A stretch of 27,301 bases of DNA from Verrucomicrobia bacterium UBA1200. Its GTDB lineage: Bacteria > Verrucomicrobiota > Kiritimatiellia > RFP12 > UBA1067. Both the position numbers and the translations under genes were made by a program. Shown here in pieces: positions 14,438 to 24,600 of this stretch. Below the pieces are notes generated by a model that was not told where the DNA came from, did no database searches, and saw only the letters and a program-made list of their open reading frames with translations. Every line of letters begins with the position of its first letter. Positions within the stretch are counted from its first letter, which is position 1. The DNA is taken from positions 1-27,301 of the forward strand of contig DBXY01000024.1 in NCBI GenBank assembly GCA_002309765.1, given 5' to 3'.

Positions 14438-16508
14438 TTTTGAAGAATTCCTGTACCGAGACTTCCGGATACTCCTGATCGTGCAGTAACGCCTTGCCCA
14501 GCCGCGCCGCATTAACCGGCTTGAAAGTGGGCCGTTGCGCCTCTTCCGGTGGCGTTATGGTACATTTGCCGGTCGCGTCATCCACCGTCCAACACGTCAC
14601 CGGCACCATCCAGTTGTCCTCGTAGCGGCTAGGGTGAGCCTCTTTGTCCCAGCGGGGATCGGCTGCGAGGATGTTGTTGATGAAAATCATCGCGCCGTTA
14701 CCGCACTCCACCTTATCAAGAGAATCGAGCGTGACGGAATGGGGTCTGAAAATCGGAGTGCACCGCTTGTCGTTATGGTAGTGATAGGTGCCGCGTATGC
14801 GGTTCCCCACGAAAGCCATGCTCTGCGAACATGCGTGAAGGGATTCTTTCGACAGCAGGTCATTGCCCTCCACTAGAATTGGCCCGTGATCGACCTCGAA
14901 GAAGAGATCCCAATTATTGGCCCACAGGGTGTTGCCGACCACCCGAGCCCCTTGCCCCATCCAGTCGAACCAGATTCCGGCGACGCTCCCGCAGTGGTGA
15001 ATGCGGCACCGCGCAATGGTGAAATCGACGGCCGCGTGAATTTTAATGCCGCCCATCTCCGCCCCGCCGAAGGGTTTCTTCCAGTGACAGTAGGAGATTT
15101 CGCAATCCTCGATGGCAGAGAACACCGCACCAAGCGAACCGCAGATACCGGCCTGCCCGCAGTCTGTTATCCGGCAACGGCGCACAAGGTGATGTCCTAC
15201 GCGGTCAAGTCCGTTGCTCACGCAGCGCATGATGGTGTTGTGGTAATTCTGCGCGGTGGAACCGATATTGTCGAACTCGTCGCCGTACTTGCCAAGCGTG
15301 ATGCCGCTGCATTCCGTGCCGTACACCTCGCAGTCCTCGATTATCCATCCCCTGCTCCAATTGGTACCCACGATGGCAGTCTGCTCGCTGGTGGGCGGTG
15401 CCCAGTTGGGACCGGCGTCTTTGAAGACGATACCGCGAAGGGTAATGTAATCACGATGTTCAACGGCGGGATAAAAACAGGCGGGACGCACAATCAGTTC
15501 CGGCACGGATACCGTGGGGTCTTTCTCAAAGGCGGCGACGATCGTACCGTACACCATGCCGGGGATCATCACCGCGCTGCCCGTCTTGACGAGACCAAAG
15601 AGATCCATCGGGCGTCCGGCAGAGTCCGCGTCACGGAAACGAAGTAGGAGGTCTTTCACTTTCGCGGCTCGCTCGGGAAGCGTCACCTTCACGGTGGAAT
15701 ACTTCCGCCAATCCCCGGTGACTGGCGGCCGAATACTCGCCAACGCGTTGCTGGGATCCGCCGCATCACATAAATCGATTTGCGAGCGGAACAACGCGCT
15801 GGAGAAGTGAATGGAAAGCTCACGCGATTCCTGAGTCGTAAAGTCGAAGCCCTTATAAACAATGGTTGAATTGTCGTAGATCCAGCCAAGCTCCATGCCC
15901 CACTTTGTTGGATGGCCGGGCTTGACGTTCGGGCTCTTCTCGGCAGCGGCGTCGCCCGGTATAGTGCACCCGCCGGAAGTGATGCCGGCGATATTCACAA
16001 GCGCACGGTTGGCCGCTCCGCCATGGCCGAGAATGAAATCGCGGGGGAGAAGCTCAAGGGGCTTACCGTCCTGAATGAGGCGGGTGCGGAAGCGCTCGCG
16101 GCCGCTCTTGCTGAACCAGTCACCGTTGATGAAATCGGTGAAGGGGTTCAGCCCGCCGAAGGTGTCGTAGCGCACGCGGACGGACCAGAGCCCGTCCGGC
16201 CGTTTCGTCCATCCCGTCACGGGATCGGCGCCGGTGATCACGACCTGCGCCCCTTTTTCGGCTTGATAGACGATAGGCGCGCCCTCGCGTCCGGCGTTCG
16301 CGGGCTTCACCCATTCGCGGTAGATCCCCTCCCGGATCGTCACCGTGTCGCCCGCCACGGCGATATCCGCCGCCCGCTGGACGGTGCGGAACGGCCTCGC
16401 CGCCGATCCGTCATTCCCATCGTCACCGTTCTGCGCCACCACATAGTCCATAGCCGCCGCCTTCATCGCGCACACGACCGCGATCCCAACCGCCATCATT
16501 CTTTTCAT
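14430..16508 (-). CDS. Secreted GH120-family β-xylosidase-like enzyme with CBM6-like insert
   Basis: 692 residues with signal peptide 1-19 and a right-handed parallel β-helix. It resembles the GH120 β-xylosidase XylC of Thermoanaerobacterium as I recall it: GDTVTIREGIYREWVKPA, PACFYP, GPNWAPPTSEQ and NWSRGWIIED all fit. The proposed nucleophile D515 (IWFDWMGQG) and acid/base E538 (LFFEVDHGP) are 23 residues apart, the spacing I recall for that enzyme. Residues about 209-310 (DNSTIVYKGFDF through VTGDWRKYSTVKV to MDLFGLV) look like a CBM6-type β-sandwich set into the helix. The expected action is release of xylose from xylo-oligosaccharide ends outside the cytoplasm. Adjacent genes overlap or lie within 22 bp. 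Confidence 0.85.
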   Translation of the reverse strand: MKRMMAVGIAVVCAMKAAAMDYVVAQNGDDGNDGSAARPFRTVQRAADIAVAGDTVTIREGIYREWVKPANAGREGAPIVYQAEKGAQVVITGADPVTGWTKRPDGLWSVRVRYDTFGGLNPFTDFINGDWFSKSGRERFRTRLIQDGKPLELLPRDFILGHGGAANRALVNIAGITSGGCTIPGDAAAEKSPNVKPGHPTKWGMELGWIYDNSTIVYKGFDFTTQESRELSIHFSSALFRSQIDLCDAADPSNALASIRPPVTGDWRKYSTVKVTLPERAAKVKDLLLRFRDADSAGRPMDLFGLVKTGSAVMIPGMVYGTIVAAFEKDPTVSVPELIVRPACFYPAVEHRDYITLRGIVFKDAGPNWAPPTSEQTAIVGTNWSRGWIIEDCEVYGTECSGITLGKYGDEFDNIGSTAQNYHNTIMRCVSNGLDRVGHHLVRRCRITDCGQAGICGSLGAVFSAIEDCEISYCHWKKPFGGAEMGGIKIHAAVDFTIARCRIHHCGSVAGIWFDWMGQGARVVGNTLWANNWDLFFEVDHGPILVEGNDLLSKESLHACSQSMAFVGNRIRGTYHYHNDKRCTPIFRPHSVTLDSLDKVECGNGAMIFINNILAADPRWDKEAHPSRYEDNWMVPVTCWTVDDATGKCTITPPEEAQRPTFKPVNAARLGKALLHDQEYPEVSVQEFFKNE

Positions 16509-16530
16509 ATCGATTTCTTTCCAGAAAGTG

Positions 16531-17397
16531 TTAGGAGTTATGAGAGCTATCCGAATTACAGGTGGCGAGTGGGAACTTGTAAAACGCCATCGCGTTACCG
16601 CCCATCACCGCGTTGCGCTCAGCCTCGGAAAGCTTTGCTGCGAAACGTTCAACCACGCCTCGCCAAACGCCGTATGACAGATGTACTGTCACTACCGGCC
16701 AGTCGCTTCCGAACATCAGACGTCGGGGACCGAATGCTTCCAGCGCGGTCTCCAAATACGGCTCCGCCAGCTCATCGAAACGGTGCGGATCGCCGTTCCA
16801 CATCCCCGCAAGCTCGGTCACCAATCCCGAAAACTTACAGAATACATTCTCACGCTCGGCCAGTTCACGAACGAGACGTCGCCATGAGACGAATTCCCGT
16901 GGCTTACCCAAGTGGTCGAGCACCAGTCGAGCATCGTCTGGAAGCGCATCGACAAAACGCATCGTGTTTGGCAGATGACGTTCAAAGACGAGAATGTCGT
17001 AAGTGAGACCGCGTTCCAGAAGAAGGCGAACGCCCCGAATGAAATCTGGGCGGAGTATGAAGGAATCATCCGGCTCGTCTTGCACAACATGCCGCAAGCC
17101 TACCAACGGGGAACGGCCCTGCAAACGGTTGGCGGCCAGAACTGCATCAATTCGCTCCGAGATATCGGGCGCAACAATTGGCAACCAACCGACTACACCT
17201 TTGATAAAAGAATGTTGTGCCGCGAGCGAGAGCAGCCAATCTGTCTCTTCGGCGCACTGCCGTGCCTCAACGGCCACACAAGCGTCCATGCCGCCGCAAT
17301 CTTCCGGCAGAAAATCGCGTTTAAGCGGAGTATCGGCAATCCAACCGAATTCCGTTGTGTTGTAATGCCAAAAATGACGATGCGCATCAATTACCAT
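16531..17397 (-). CDS. Amidohydrolase-family lactonase (L-fuconolactonase / rhamnonolactonase type)
   Basis: 288 residues of the amidohydrolase-2 family (COG3618). It starts MVIDAHRHFWHY with the H-x-H metal motif at H6/H8, has VLDHLGKP with H162, and ends with FGSDWPV containing D232. These are the usual active-site positions of L-fuconolactonase and related sugar lactonases. The reaction would be hydrolysis of an aldonolactone to the aldonate. The gene overlaps the dehydrogenase stop by 7 bases (ATGGTAA), so both are coupled. With the aldo/keto reductase it forms a dehydrogenase-lactonase pair. An amide substrate is possible but less likely in this context. Confidence 0.88.
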   Translation of the reverse strand: MVIDAHRHFWHYNTTEFGWIADTPLKRDFLPEDCGGMDACVAVEARQCAEETDWLLSLAAQHSFIKGVVGWLPIVAPDISERIDAVLAANRLQGRSPLVGLRHVVQDEPDDSFILRPDFIRGVRLLLERGLTYDILVFERHLPNTMRFVDALPDDARLVLDHLGKPREFVSWRRLVRELAERENVFCKFSGLVTELAGMWNGDPHRFDELAEPYLETALEAFGPRRLMFGSDWPVVTVHLSYGVWRGVVERFAAKLSEAERNAVMGGNAMAFYKFPLATCNSDSSHNS

Positions 17398-18419
17398 TTT
17401 ACGAGAATCCTAAAAACGTTGCCGGGTGCCGCCGCCCATTTTTCCATCGCGCTCTGCGCCTCGCCGGGCGCAACGATACCGCTCACGAAACGGTCCATCG
17501 ACACCGGTGCCGACTGTAGGTAACGTATGACGGCACAGAAATCGTCGGGCATGGCGTTCCGGCTACCGCGGATATCGAGTTCCTTTTGTACAAAAAGTCT
17601 AGTTTGGAACGAGACGTCGCTCTTCGCGTAACCGATGCAGACAACACGCCCAGTGAACGAAACGGCGTCAATCGCCCCAACATAAGTGGCCGGGGAACCG
17701 ACGGCCTCTATCACGACATCCGCACCTGCGCCGTTCGTCAGTTCCATCACTCGTCTTGCCAAATCCTCTTTAGCGGAGTTGATTCCGTATCGCGCACCAA
17801 GCGCCATTGCGATGTCGAGTTTTTCCGGAGCGAGATCAACCGCAATCACCGTTGCGCCGCGCCGCACTGCCCTGATGATTGCCCCAAGCCCTACCATTCC
17901 GCAACCGAGCACCGCCACCACGTCGCTGTCCGTGACCTGAGCCCGCGCCACCGCATGGAACCCAACGCTCATCGGCTCAATGAGGGCGCAATCGCGAAGC
18001 GTGATCCCCTCTACAGGAATCACTTTGGTCCACGGCACAGCGAGATATTCACGCATCGCTCCGTCGCGCTGAACCCCAAGCGTTTCATTGTTCCGGCAAG
18101 CATTCGGACGGAGATTACGGCAGCTCGCACAAGTGCCGCAGTTCGTGTATGGATTGACGGTGACGGTTTGACCAACTTTAAGCGTATCGGGCACGTCTGC
18201 GCCGACCGCCGCAATCGTCGCCCCGATCTCGTGACCGGGAATGACATCCGCCTTCGCCATTGCGTTGCGGCCAAGAAAGGTGTTAAGGTCGCTGCCGCAG
18301 AACCCGACATAAGCCATTTTTAGCAGAACCTCGCCCACACGCGGGGTTGCAGTAACGTATGGCGCAGGTTCATCGCGCAACATAATTTTTCCCGGTTCAT
18401 GTATGCGTAAAACATTCAT
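17391..18419 (-). CDS. Zinc-dependent medium-chain alcohol/polyol dehydrogenase
   Basis: 342 residues of the MDR family. Catalytic zinc ligands are C41 (GFCGSD) and H63-E64 (PGHEIG). The structural zinc lobe is complete with C94, C97, C100 and C108. The Rossmann motif is VLGCGMVGLGA at about 170-180, and an acidic residue after the β2 strand (AVDLAPEK) favours NAD over NADP. Relatives oxidise sorbitol, L-threonine, L-idonate or L-galactonate. In this operon a sugar alcohol or aldonate is the best guess. The start has GAGG 8-11 bases upstream, 25 bp after the GH97-GH43 gene, and the stop overlaps the lactonase start. Confidence 0.9.
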   Translation of the reverse strand: MNVLRIHEPGKIMLRDEPAPYVTATPRVGEVLLKMAYVGFCGSDLNTFLGRNAMAKADVIPGHEIGATIAAVGADVPDTLKVGQTVTVNPYTNCGTCASCRNLRPNACRNNETLGVQRDGAMREYLAVPWTKVIPVEGITLRDCALIEPMSVGFHAVARAQVTDSDVVAVLGCGMVGLGAIIRAVRRGATVIAVDLAPEKLDIAMALGARYGINSAKEDLARRVMELTNGAGADVVIEAVGSPATYVGAIDAVSFTGRVVCIGYAKSDVSFQTRLFVQKELDIRGSRNAMPDDFCAVIRYLQSAPVSMDRFVSGIVAPGEAQSAMEKWAAAPGNVFRILVKW

Positions 18420-18444
18420 CTTTCAATCCTCGGTCTCTTAACGG

Positions 18445-21400
18445 TTAACGATCCGATTCCGACGGCAAGGTAAAAACTGCAGTGCCTGATTCTCCGTTCT
18501 CATTATAAGTGTAGACGCCCACTCGACTGCCGCGATAATTTCCCCACGAAAGCGTAACGGATTCCGGATCTTGAATGTAGGCTTTACCATCCGATGACCA
18601 AGCATACTTTGCGTGACCGTCCAAACCCCACGTCGTACGCAAATAAACCGACTCGCCGATTTCGTCAAGTCTCCGCTCTTTATCCGCAACCCTTATGTAA
18701 AGGAATCTTTTACCGTCCACCATCTTCACGCCAAATTCACTTGCGCCACCGCCAAAGTGGCAAAGACCGGCGCACTGGCCTTCGGTCATCTTTTCGGAAG
18801 ATAACACAACGGTGAACGTATCCTCAATCCTTCGCCAGGCGCGACGCGAAAGGACATTTCCGACGGTGAAGAAATCACCCGCGCGAAGCGGCCGAAAAGC
18901 GTCAAGCTCCAATCGATTCTCCGTAAGCCGAACCTTCTCCATTAGCGGTGAATGGTTCCACTCCCATTCGGGCGATATAAATCCGCACGCATTCGGCGGA
19001 TCGGACTTGACCGAGAATGGAACTGGTTTCGGATGGCGCCAAACCATACGTCCAATGCCATCGGAACCGGGTTCGCCTATAATTGGCCAGCCGTCAACCC
19101 ATGTCACCGGCAAAAGGCTCGCAATGCGCCCGCTCCAATCGCCGTGGCCGTGGTGGGTGAGGAAGAACCAATTGCCGGCCGCGTCCTGAAGGTAACCGCC
19201 TTGATTCGGCTCATGCCATTCCCATTGCGGATGCGAAAGGATTCGACGTTCGTTGTATGGTCCGGTTGGCTTGTCGCTACGTTGCATCATCAACCGTCGC
19301 CCGCCTTGCGCCACTTCACTAAAGAGGTGGTAATATTTTCCGTTGAAAACATAGAGCTTGTTCGCCTCGCGGCCCGCACCCTCATTGACAAGTACCCCGC
19401 TTCCCGGCACGACATCAAGCGCGTCATCGGTCATCCTAAAAACATAAGCTTTGTAGTTGTCACTGAAATGCGTCGCGACAAACCAGTTTCTCCCGTCTCT
19501 GTCGAAGAGCGGACAACAATCATCCCAACCGCCGCCGATGGACATCGTCCTAGGTTTTGACCACGGGCCTTCAGGTTTGTCCGCGGTGCAGACGAACATT
19601 CCTTCGTCGGGGCAACCGAAATAGACATAAAACCGCCCGTCTTTAACCCGAATCGCCCCCGCCCAAACCCCGCGCCCGTAGCGCCGCATCCGATTCCAAG
19701 CGAAATCCGGACCCAAGTCCGCCGCGTCCGAAACGGCATGGCCGATGATGCGCCACGAAACCATATCGTCTGACTCCAAAATCGCCATGCCGGGAGAAAG
19801 TTGCATCGTACTCGTAATCGCGTAGTGGCGGCCCTCATGGGTGATACAGTCGATATCGCTGAAATCGGCGGGTAGCACGGGGTTCTGATAGGTGCCGTCA
19901 CCCAAATCGCCCCATTCACGCCATGCGCCCCATTCGTTTGGCGCAAAATCTTCATCGACAATTGCCGCCCAGCCGCCGTTTGCAGCCGCCGTAACGGTGA
20001 GAACGCCGTCCGCATCAACCTTCAACCGTTCGCAAGCTATCGGCGCTAACGGTTTAGCGTTATCAGGATCCGCATCGCGAAAGAGGCGTATCGTCTTTCG
20101 TTCCGCGCCAATAAAGTCCAACGGAACGGTGAACGTCCGTTTCTCGTTCGCATTAAGACAACCGATGAACCACCGGTGCCCTATCCGTCGCGCCACCACC
20201 GCACTCTCGCCGATTGCGCCAGAAAGGAAACGGGTCTCGTCAAAGACGCACGGAATCTCCCGCCAAAAATCGAGTGCGGGATCCTTTTCATCGATTTGGG
20301 AAGGTTGCTGATACCAAAAGAGAAACTGCCAACCGCTTGAATAGACGCATGGCATAGCGAGCTGATGGGCTAGCGTGGTCTGAATACGACCGACCTTCCA
20401 ACACGGGGTATAATCGCCCGGGCCATCGAGAAACCGGGTATAGACCAACGCGGCGTTGTGCCGCGCGCACGGCATCTCCTCATTGCCGCGAATGCCCTCA
20501 ACGGTGAGAACATTCGGATAAGTTTTTTCCAGCCCCGCAAGGCGAAACTCGTCATGGATGTCCACCATCAGTCTTCGCGCCGCGCATTGCTCGATCCATT
20601 CGACCGTCAGTTTCCGCCAATCCTGTCTGCCGACATTCACGAAACCGAGTTTCACCCCCGCGACACCCCACGCCGCCAGACGGTCGAATATCTCGGTGGC
20701 GTTCTTCTTCAGCGGTTCGCGATTGACATAGAGAATAACGCCGATCCCTTTCGTCTTTGCGTAAGCGATGATTCCGGACAAATCCAGATCCGCCCGGGGT
20801 TTCAATGGGTCATGCGTCCGTTCGTCCCCATACCAACCGCTGTCGAGTTCGATGTACCCGAATGCGTTGCGCACGGCAAAATCCACGCACTCAAACGCGA
20901 TTTCACGGGTGAGTTTCGAAACCCGCAACACCTTACCCGGTTTAATCCAGCTAGTGTCGGCAATACGCGAAGGGGCGTTAAGCGCATTGAGAAAGTCGCT
21001 TTGGGTCTGAGCGAGTTCCGACGGAGTGGACGCGGCATGAATGTAACGCCAAGGCGTGACGTAGGGAAGCGTGACCTTCGCCGCGCCTTCGAGTACCGTC
21101 TTTACCGTTCCGGGGCGCGGCCCGGACGCGAAACGCGTCCGCGCATAGTCGGGTGCACCGGCATCGCCCAGAATGGCAGTCCACGACGGACCTTCGACCA
21201 CAAGCGGCGACTCCGCCGTGCCGGGAAGGATTATCGAATAGTTCCGTCCATGCCCATCGTTCTCCTTACGGGAAGCATCGGGCATCGGCTTGGCATCACC
21301 AATGGTCGAAAGCTTTTGGGGAACGTATTCCCCCTGCGCGTGGCTCACCGGCCAGCAGCGCAAATCCGCGCCAAAGTCAAATACCCACTCCTCGTTCGAT

Positions 21401-21570
21401 ATGGTCCTTTCACCCACGCCGGTATAGCGGATTCGCCACGCCACGCCGTCCACCAAATTGGTCGATTCGATAACCGCATCGGCGTCAACCGCCGGCAATG
21501 TGACCTCACACACCTTCGTATTGTCACGCGACAATGCGAATACAACCGCCGCAAGCATAAGGGCCGTCAT
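18445..21570 (-). CDS. GH97-GH43 fusion glycosidase
   Basis: 1,041 residues with a short signal peptide. Residues about 20-550 are GH97: N-terminal β-sandwich, then a (β/α)8 barrel with YIELDSGWYG, GVAGVKLGF (306-310), DIHDEFRLAGLEKTYPN and GIRGNEEMP, and a C-terminal β domain. Glycine in VKLGF, where retaining GH97 enzymes have the Asp nucleophile, suggests the inverting SusB-like type. Residues about 558-850 are GH43 (NPVLPADFSDID, STMQLSPGMAILESDDMVSW, VWAGAIRVKDGRFYVYF). Candidate catalytic residues are D572 or D574, D683 or D684, and E735. Residues 860-1041 are a GH43-type C-terminal β-sandwich. Expected activities are an α-glucosidase or α-galactosidase plus an arabinofuranosidase or xylosidase. 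AGGGA lies before the ATG; there is no frameshift at the domain junction, so the fusion is genuine. Confidence 0.88.
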   Translation of the reverse strand: MTALMLAAVVFALSRDNTKVCEVTLPAVDADAVIESTNLVDGVAWRIRYTGVGERTISNEEWVFDFGADLRCWPVSHAQGEYVPQKLSTIGDAKPMPDASRKENDGHGRNYSIILPGTAESPLVVEGPSWTAILGDAGAPDYARTRFASGPRPGTVKTVLEGAAKVTLPYVTPWRYIHAASTPSELAQTQSDFLNALNAPSRIADTSWIKPGKVLRVSKLTREIAFECVDFAVRNAFGYIELDSGWYGDERTHDPLKPRADLDLSGIIAYAKTKGIGVILYVNREPLKKNATEIFDRLAAWGVAGVKLGFVNVGRQDWRKLTVEWIEQCAARRLMVDIHDEFRLAGLEKTYPNVLTVEGIRGNEEMPCARHNAALVYTRFLDGPGDYTPCWKVGRIQTTLAHQLAMPCVYSSGWQFLFWYQQPSQIDEKDPALDFWREIPCVFDETRFLSGAIGESAVVARRIGHRWFIGCLNANEKRTFTVPLDFIGAERKTIRLFRDADPDNAKPLAPIACERLKVDADGVLTVTAAANGGWAAIVDEDFAPNEWGAWREWGDLGDGTYQNPVLPADFSDIDCITHEGRHYAITSTMQLSPGMAILESDDMVSWRIIGHAVSDAADLGPDFAWNRMRRYGRGVWAGAIRVKDGRFYVYFGCPDEGMFVCTADKPEGPWSKPRTMSIGGGWDDCCPLFDRDGRNWFVATHFSDNYKAYVFRMTDDALDVVPGSGVLVNEGAGREANKLYVFNGKYYHLFSEVAQGGRRLMMQRSDKPTGPYNERRILSHPQWEWHEPNQGGYLQDAAGNWFFLTHHGHGDWSGRIASLLPVTWVDGWPIIGEPGSDGIGRMVWRHPKPVPFSVKSDPPNACGFISPEWEWNHSPLMEKVRLTENRLELDAFRPLRAGDFFTVGNVLSRRAWRRIEDTFTVVLSSEKMTEGQCAGLCHFGGGASEFGVKMVDGKRFLYIRVADKERRLDEIGESVYLRTTWGLDGHAKYAWSSDGKAYIQDPESVTLSWGNYRGSRVGVYTYNENGESGTAVFTLPSESDR

Positions 21571-21604
21571 TCGAGTGTCCCTTTACTATGAATGGCGCAA
21601 CTGA

Positions 21605-24600
21605 TCAGCGGATGATCATGAGCATTCCGCAAGAACAGTAAACGCCGTCCGAGGTACGGACCAGCTTATAGTTGCGGACATCATTAGGCGAACGAGCAAA
21701 CACCACATTAGCGTCCGGAGCTTCTTCCCACTCAATAATCTTGTCGCCATTATGCAGCTCACGCCCTGAAAGATCCACATACACCATGGCCCCATTTGCA
21801 AAGGTAGTGTAATAGGTGGTACGGGCGGTGTCCAAACTCTTAACCGACCAAACACCGGTCTTGCCGCAAAGATTAATCGTGGATCCATCCTGCAACTCGA
21901 CCGACGAGAAATAGTCTGACACCGGTGTAAAGGTGCCCAACACCTTTGTGGTGGCACTACTCCATCCCCACCCGCCATCCTTGCGGTTGGTGAAATTGCG
22001 GACAGTCAAGGGATTTTTAATCTCCAAATAACAGTTGACATCAAAATCAACGGTGGGAACGACGGTATCGCTAATGACCTGGAACATACCGGTCCCGCCG
22101 TTGCCAATCTTGACTTCACCGTCAACAATGGCAGTGTTGCTGAACTTGAAGTACTTACCGTCAGCAATGTCCACGGAGAGGACATGCCCACCCAAATCTA
22201 TATTGCTTTGGTAAAAAATCCAAGTACACGACAAATCCAGAAGGGCATTATCTCCAAGAATGACATTGCCAAATGAAGTAAGCGTAGTGCTGGTCATGTC
22301 GTAGCCAGAATTGGCGATGGTACCGCCGTCCAGCTCCACCCGGTAAACGTACATTCCGAAGTTGCCCCTGATATCAAGAATGGCACCGGAACTGACATTA
22401 ACTACCCCGTTGGAAACTCCAAACGGACAGGTATATACCGCCGGACTGTAAATAGTGGAATTTGACCCGTTGTTGAGCATTTCCGTCTTGCCGGCAATCA
22501 GATATGTGCCGCCAGTGTAGGAAGTGTCGCGAGCTTCCGGAACATAAGTGCCGTTACCCTCCTTGATCAACTTGAAGTTGCCGGTGAGAGACACCTTATT
22601 TTCTAGGATGGTGTCCGCCGCAACGTCAAAGTGAAGCTCGCCCGGAGCGGCAGTGTTGGAGGTGGAGTCCGTTATAGTAAGATCTATCCCCGTTGAAACG
22701 CTACTGTTGCTGAGGTACAACGCGTGACCGGCCAAATCAATCGTGCGACCAGTTGTGGTGACAGCCGCATCCGGCGCGGTGGCTGATCCGCCAAGCGGGA
22801 TGTAGAAACGCCCGTTAACCTGCTCGTAGAGTCCAACCACATTGTCGGCGTTACGTAAGGCGGGAACAAAATCGCGCACTAACTCGCCATTGTCGTAAAT
22901 TTGGCAAGAGTAAAGGATCGGAGATCCCTGATCACCCGGAATATAAACGGAACCTTTGCGGTTCTGGGCGAACAACAACGGGTAAGATAGTTTAAACACG
23001 CTAGTGCCAAGCGTCCGGATTGGGGAGGAGTTTACCTTCGCCACGTTCTTGTCCAGCTCCACCACGTTACGTCCAGGGGCAACTACAGCGCCGCTGGTGC
23101 CACCGTCGGTGCCATAACCGCAGTAGATGCCGCCGGTGCCATCGTTGCCCAACGCATAGGCACCGTTCCTGTATCCGGTGTTCCAGCAACCGAACCAGTA
23201 CTCGATATTACCAACGACCTCAACATCCATTACCACACGGGTGTCCTGATCAGGCGGGAACGCGGTGTCGAAATAAGTGCCGTGAGGAATAGAAACGTAT
23301 TCAAGCAACTCGTAAGGGGCGGTCGCAGTGGAATTGGCGGTAAGCTTGGACATATCCAAACCGCGCCAATCGCAGTCCGCAGAAAGCGTGACCGTGTCTT
23401 CTACGACAATCTCGTATGCCGGCAGTTCGACACCGACCGGACACTGGATGTTCACTTCACCTGAAAAACGCACCGAGGTCCCGGAGTTCGGGAGCGCATT
23501 GGCAACCACCCCGCCCGCACCGTCATAGCAAATCCAGTTGTTTGGATTAGCGGGATCGGAATCTGCGGTTCCGGTCCAGAGTGCAGAAACCACCGAGAAC
23601 GAGGGATCGAGATCCACGTAAAGCCTTCCGCCGTTGTAATACGGCTCGACCGAAAAAGTCGCATTCGGGGCGTTAACACTGGTGGCATCAAAGAAATCCG
23701 CCGGATTTTTTTCCAAGGAACCATTCTCCCAAGTCATCAGCAAGTACCGACCGGAAACGGCGTTGGCATAAGATGCCGGAAATGCTATTTTTGCACCAGA
23801 CTCGAAAGTTGGGGCATTCAGAACGCGCAGTTCCGTCTTGGCGGGATCGAAAACCAACCGCGCCGGAGCGGTTAGGTTGAGGTTGCAGAACTGCGCCACG
23901 CCGGGCACGGTGATCACAAAGTCGCCGCTGAGACCGGCTGTCGGATTACGGAAATCGAAACCGCCGTCGATAAAATTCAGAGTTTCGCCGCCGTTTATGC
24001 TGACGTAAATCGGCGATGCTCTGTCGCTGCCAAAACCGCCGAAGGTGTCGCCAAAGATGATGGTAAAGGTGTGCCAACCCTCGGAAATCTCGCAAGTGGC
24101 GGCAGCGGGAATTTTATATGTGGGGTTGGTCAGAACCCATTCACCGTCAAAAGCGATAGCCATATAGTCATCAAATGCCTGATCGATACTCCAAGCACCG
24201 GCGCGTTCGGACGGGATATACACCCATCCGTCAACCCGGTTTTGCGACCAAGACAGCACTTCCGCCGTCCACAACTGATCGTTGGGCAAAGGTCGGGTTA
24301 AGTAATATCCCAAAAATCGCAAATCCTGACAACCGAAAGCGTAACCGGTGTAATCTTCCAGCGGCATTTCCCGCCACGAAGAGTCCTGCACTAGCTCCGA
24401 CCGGGATGTCGGATAACGCAGGTGCCGGAAAACCATCGGAGGTTCCTGATGGTTGAGGTTAACCCAGAGCGATCCGCCGTTGCCCACTGGTTCATATTCC
24501 ACCTTAACGTTTGGGGCGGACATGCCGGTCGCGTCGAAAACATTGTCTAAATCGATATCCGCCGGAAGGCTGCCCTGTTCCCACTGTACCAGCTGGAAGC

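Noticed and set aside
15912..17006. 364-codon plus-strand frame across the GH120 and lactonase genes
   Set aside because: It spans two real genes in antisense and has no recognisable motif or ribosome site.
20458..21591. 377-codon plus-strand frame opposite the GH97 part
   Set aside because: Antisense shadow, Arg-rich, no start signal.
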